64,000 bases of DNA from Gemmatimonadaceae bacterium (GTDB taxonomy: Bacteria; Gemmatimonadota; Gemmatimonadetes; Gemmatimonadales; Gemmatimonadaceae): positions 1 through 64,000 of the forward strand of contig JANYHT010000013.1 of NCBI GenBank assembly GCA_025358925.1. The letters are read 5' to 3'. Below are positions 60,891 to 64,000 of this stretch, piece by piece. The first letter of the stretch is position 1. Each line of letters begins with the position of its first letter. A program made the position numbers and the translations under genes. A model generated the notes under the pieces. That model was not told the origin of the DNA, searched no databases, and saw nothing but the letters and a program-made list of their open reading frames with translations.

Positions 60891-63524
60891 ATGCACCGAA
60901 TTGTGAAGCTGTTTTTGGCACTGGTGTTCGCGTGTCCCATTACTGTGCCCGCTCAGCGGGCCATCCCGACCCCGGAGTCGTCACTTGGCTTCCCGGTCGG
61001 CGCGGATTTAAAGCTTGCGACGTACGACGAGTCGATGAAGTATTTCGTGCAACTCGCCACATCGAGTAGTCGCATCAAGCTCGTGGACGTTGGCAAGACG
61101 TCCTCGGGACACGCGTGGTCACTCGCGCTGATCTCGTCGCCAGAGAATTTGGCGAAGATTGAGCGGCTGAAAGAAATCGCACAACGGCTCGCCCATCCGG
61201 CAGGTCTGACTGACGACCAAGCGCGTGCGCTGGCGCACGAAGGAAAGGCGTTTGTCGACATTAGTGGGGGTTTGCATGCGTCGGAGATTGCGGGCTCGCA
61301 ACACACCATTCAGCTCGCGTACGATTTGCTGGCGCACGCCGACGACCCGGCGATCAAAACCATTCTCGACAACACGGTGCTTATTCTCTGGCCGTCGATC
61401 AATCCCGACGGACAAAACATTGTGGTGAATTGGTACCGCGAGGTAGTGGGGACGCCGTACGAGGTCAGCCCGCTGCACGAACTGTATCAAAAGTATATCG
61501 GGCACGACAATAATCGCGACGCGTACATGTTGAACGTGCCAGAGTCACGCGTGGTCGCGCGCACATGGCGCGAATGGGAACCGCAGATCATCTACGTGCA
61601 ACATCAAACGGCGCCCTTCCCCACCCGGATTTGGTTGCCACCATTTGCCGAACCAATCGCACCGCGCGTCGCGGGGTTGATGTCGCGCGAAGTGAACACC
61701 ATCGGTATGACCATTGCGCAACAGTTGGAGACGGAGGGCAAGGTTGGAGCGACGCACATGGGGACTGGATTCGACGCATGGTATCCGGGCTACATCGACT
61801 ACATGCCTATGCTGCAGAACATCGCCTCATTCTGGACTGAAACCGCACTGTACCAGTACGCAACACCGCACTTTTACACAACGCGCGAGTTCCCTCCAGA
61901 ATTTCAGGATCTACGTCCGCAATCACTCTACGCGAGTCCATGGCCTGGTGGCTGGTGGCGCATCAAGGACGCGATTGACTACATGCGCACCGCGTCGATG
62001 GCCGTGTTGGATTACGCGAGCAAATATCGCGAACAGTTATTGTGGAATCGGTATCAAGCGGGTCGTAACGCCATTGCGCGCTATACCAGCGGCCCGCCGT
62101 ACGCGTACATCATTCCGCAGCAGCAGCGCGACCCCGGAACGGCCGCCGAGATGTTGCGTCGACTGGCATTTAACGGTATTCGCGTTCAACAGCTCTCGCG
62201 CGATGCCGCGTACGAAAATGTGTCCTACGCGAAGGGCACGTGGGTCATTCCCATGAATCAGGAATTTGCGGAGCTCGTACGTCAGCTGTTTGACGTGCAG
62301 GAGTACCCAGATTTGCGCGAGTCCAAAGACGGACCTCCAGAGCCGCCGTACGATGCCGCCGGTTGGACATTGCCCTATCAGATGGACGTGCGGGTGGTCG
62401 AAGCGCGTGTGCCACTCTCGACAGATTTCGGCGGCGCCCTCACGACGCCACAAGGCACACCCGTTGATTGGCGCACGGCCGCTGATGCACCGCTCACCAC
62501 AAACGCCACAGTCGGGGGCATTACGCCGCCGCCCGCGCGCATCACGGGTGTTGGGGCCGCACTCGCAGTGGACCCTGCGCAGAACGACGCGTTCAAACTC
62601 ATCAACCGCGCGCTCGCGGCTGGCGGACACGTACAATTTGAAAGTGGACGCTACGTCGTCAGTGGCGTTGCCACGTCAAAATTGGACGCCTGGGTAAACG
62701 AGCTATCGCTACACGCAGAACGTCGCGCAGCGCGTGGTGCCAACGTTAAGCCACGCATTGCCCTCTTCAAACCTTACACTGCCAGCATGGATGAAGGCTG
62801 GACGGAGTGGTTGTTTGACCAATACGGCTTCAACTACACCATCATCACCAATGCCGATGTGCAGGCCGGTAACCTCGGCGAGCGATTTGACGTGATCTTG
62901 CTGACGTCAGAGTCATCGCGCACCATTACTGATGGCTTTGCGAAAGGCACCGTGCCCGCGAAGTATGAGGGCGGCATTGGTGACGCTGGCAGTCGCGCCC
63001 TCGACGCATTTGTGCGCGGCGGAGGCTCGTTGATTTGCGTCAATCAAAGCGCGTCGTTCGCGATTAGCGCACTTGCACTACCCGTAAAGGTCGTCACCGC
63101 CGGACTGCCGTCGAAAGACTTTTTCGCGAGCGGATCCATTCTCGAAGTGATCACCGATCCGTCGCATCCCATCATGTCGGGCATGCCAGAACGCGCAAAG
63201 GTTTTCGTAGATCGCAGTCCCGTATTCACGACGCTCGAAGGATTTGAAGGCCGCGCGTTGGCGAAGTACCAGATGTCCGGTTCACCCCGGGTGTCCGGGT
63301 ACCTCCTTGGCGAGAAATACCTTCAGGGGATGGCCGCCGCGCTCGACGTCAGACACGGCACGGGCCACGTGGTGCTCATCGGATTTCGCCCTCAATGGCG
63401 CGGACAACCGTTCGGGACGTTTCGCGTGATGTTCAACGCTGCGCTGTTTGGTCGGGAAACAGCGGCCGCATCGAAGACCGCGTCATCGTTTTGGGCGGCG
63501 CCGAAGGCAACGATAGCCCGGTAA
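60891..63524 (+). CDS. Exported M14-family zinc carboxypeptidase with C-terminal glutamine-amidotransferase-like domain
   Basis: 877 aa from ATG 60891, with GGAGCTATGAG upstream; signal peptide up to VPAQ at 22. The zinc ligands HASE are His129 and Glu132, and His238 (IYVQHQT) is the third. Conserved M14 elements are NPDG at 171-174 and HDNNRD near 205. From about 610 the chain is a separate alpha/beta domain (RIALFKPYTASMDEGWTEWLFDQYGFNYTI, FDVILLTSESSRT, GSLICVNQSASFAI) that resembles ThuA or class I amidotransferase folds without a nucleophilic Cys. A periplasmic peptidase is likely. Confidence 0.9.
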   Translation: MHRIVKLFLALVFACPITVPAQRAIPTPESSLGFPVGADLKLATYDESMKYFVQLATSSSRIKLVDVGKTSSGHAWSLALISSPENLAKIERLKEIAQRLAHPAGLTDDQARALAHEGKAFVDISGGLHASEIAGSQHTIQLAYDLLAHADDPAIKTILDNTVLILWPSINPDGQNIVVNWYREVVGTPYEVSPLHELYQKYIGHDNNRDAYMLNVPESRVVARTWREWEPQIIYVQHQTAPFPTRIWLPPFAEPIAPRVAGLMSREVNTIGMTIAQQLETEGKVGATHMGTGFDAWYPGYIDYMPMLQNIASFWTETALYQYATPHFYTTREFPPEFQDLRPQSLYASPWPGGWWRIKDAIDYMRTASMAVLDYASKYREQLLWNRYQAGRNAIARYTSGPPYAYIIPQQQRDPGTAAEMLRRLAFNGIRVQQLSRDAAYENVSYAKGTWVIPMNQEFAELVRQLFDVQEYPDLRESKDGPPEPPYDAAGWTLPYQMDVRVVEARVPLSTDFGGALTTPQGTPVDWRTAADAPLTTNATVGGITPPPARITGVGAALAVDPAQNDAFKLINRALAAGGHVQFESGRYVVSGVATSKLDAWVNELSLHAERRAARGANVKPRIALFKPYTASMDEGWTEWLFDQYGFNYTIITNADVQAGNLGERFDVILLTSESSRTITDGFAKGTVPAKYEGGIGDAGSRALDAFVRGGGSLICVNQSASFAISALALPVKVVTAGLPSKDFFASGSILEVITDPSHPIMSGMPERAKVFVDRSPVFTTLEGFEGRALAKYQMSGSPRVSGYLLGEKYLQGMAAALDVRHGTGHVVLIGFRPQWRGQPFGTFRVMFNAALFGRETAAASKTASSFWAAPKATIAR

Positions 63525-63529
63525 AATGA

Positions 63530-64000
63530 TTACTTCCATCGATAGATCGTAATCGTCGTCTCTTCAAAACGTCGGCGATCATCACCAAGCGGGAGCTCAT
63601 GCTCGCGGGAATGCTCAACCGCGAGCACACGTGAAAATTTCGTGGCGTGCCAACTCTCGAGCACCCGATCCAACATTTTCGAGTTGTAAGGTGGATCGGC
63701 GAACGCGAGATCGTAGCTGTCTTCTTTAAGCGCCGCCACCAACGGAATTGCGTCACGTTTAAAAATTCTTGTGTTCTTCAGCAATCGAAGCGCCGCGATA
63801 TTTGCCTTGAGCGCGTGTAAACTTGATGGGCGAATCTCGACAAAGTCTGCGTACTTTGCGCCGCGTGAAATGGCTTCAAGACCAAACGCCCCTGTACCGG
63901 CGAAGAGATCGAGCACTCGCGCGTCTGGTAAATCATCCTTCAGCATACGCAACATCTCGCCGCGCACTAACTCTGCAGTCGGGCGTACGCGAAAATCATT
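63530..64000 (-). CDS. rsmD: 16S rRNA (guanine(966)-N(2))-methyltransferase RsmD, 5' end beyond the window
   Basis: The frame is open through the right edge, so only the C-terminal 156 residues are seen. The start of the visible part (FRVRPTAELVRGEMLRML) matches the RxRPTxDxVREALF element of RsmD. SAM-binding motif VLDLFAGTGAFGLEAISRGA and the catalytic DPPY (LAFADPPYN) are both present, followed by the ending RFEETTITIYRWK. It methylates G966 of 16S rRNA. It is convergent with the M14 gene, 5 bp apart. Confidence 0.93.
   Translation of the reverse strand, partial: NDFRVRPTAELVRGEMLRMLKDDLPDARVLDLFAGTGAFGLEAISRGAKYADFVEIRPSSLHALKANIAALRLLKNTRIFKRDAIPLVAALKEDSYDLAFADPPYNSKMLDRVLESWHATKFSRVLAVEHSREHELPLGDDRRRFEETTITIYRWK

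Overview
The window looks like chromosomal DNA of a Gemmatimonadota bacterium, probably an environmental lineage. This is inferred from gene content: three eukaryote-like Ser/Thr kinases with membrane anchors and propeller or TPR sensors, a SusC/SusD pair in a non-Bacteroidetes-like context, a DUF5916/CBM9 outer-membrane protein, an ASPIC/UnbV FG-GAP protein beside a vanadium haloperoxidase, a plug-only TonB-type protein, and many exported peptidases and amidohydrolases. There are no rRNA or tRNA genes, CRISPR arrays or phage modules. Most genes are housekeeping or envelope genes in short runs of two to four, often with ATGA, GTGA or TTGA overlaps.

Layout. 1-6.2 kb: small unknown protein; minus-strand pair of an M49-like lipoprotein peptidase and a haem/copper monooxygenase-like protein; 2-hydroxyacid dehydrogenase; DUF488; a broken uracil-DNA glycosylase; DUF2945. 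6.2-14.5 kb: a propeller-gene remnant cut off by a MITE-like repeat, argG, a kinase-PD40 protein, nitroreductase, SDR, a DAACS symporter and a truncated serine hydrolase. 14.5-21 kb: a minus-strand block with a kinase at each end (kinase, YHYH/PEBP/FN3 lipoprotein, unknown exported protein, kinase-TPR). 21-29.7 kb: plus-strand run of oxidoreductase, alpha/beta hydrolase, amidohydrolase, DUF5916 barrel, SRPBCC, MATE exporter and FAD oxidoreductase. 29.7-35 kb: second MITE copy, S9 peptidase, exported RidA, exported jelly-roll-like protein, spermidine-synthase-like protein. 35-41.5 kb: a repeat element holding an orfA-only IS remnant, susD-susC, a G-rich heptamer repeat and a divergent plug-domain protein. 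41.5-47.4 kb: FG-GAP/ASPIC lipoprotein, vanadium haloperoxidase and a divergent DsbA-like lipoprotein.

48-51 kb is the most unusual part. A Cys/Gly-rich lipoprotein is followed by an unrecognised ORF (here ORF X). The ORF X segment occurs twice as a 456-bp direct repeat, exactly flanking a 1.3-kb IS3-family element whose orfA is decayed. The codon changes between the copies suggest that ORF X is a real protein. 51-64 kb: MFS transporter, small exported protein, complete sugar ABC importer, YidB, TauE-like permease, FabH-like synthase with D-aminoacylase, DinB, M14 carboxypeptidase and a partial rsmD cut by the window end.

Several genes without a Shine-Dalgarno sequence have a TANNNT hexamer 5-8 nt before the start codon, which suggests leaderless transcription. 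All coordinates and comparisons were made by eye; no database search was run.
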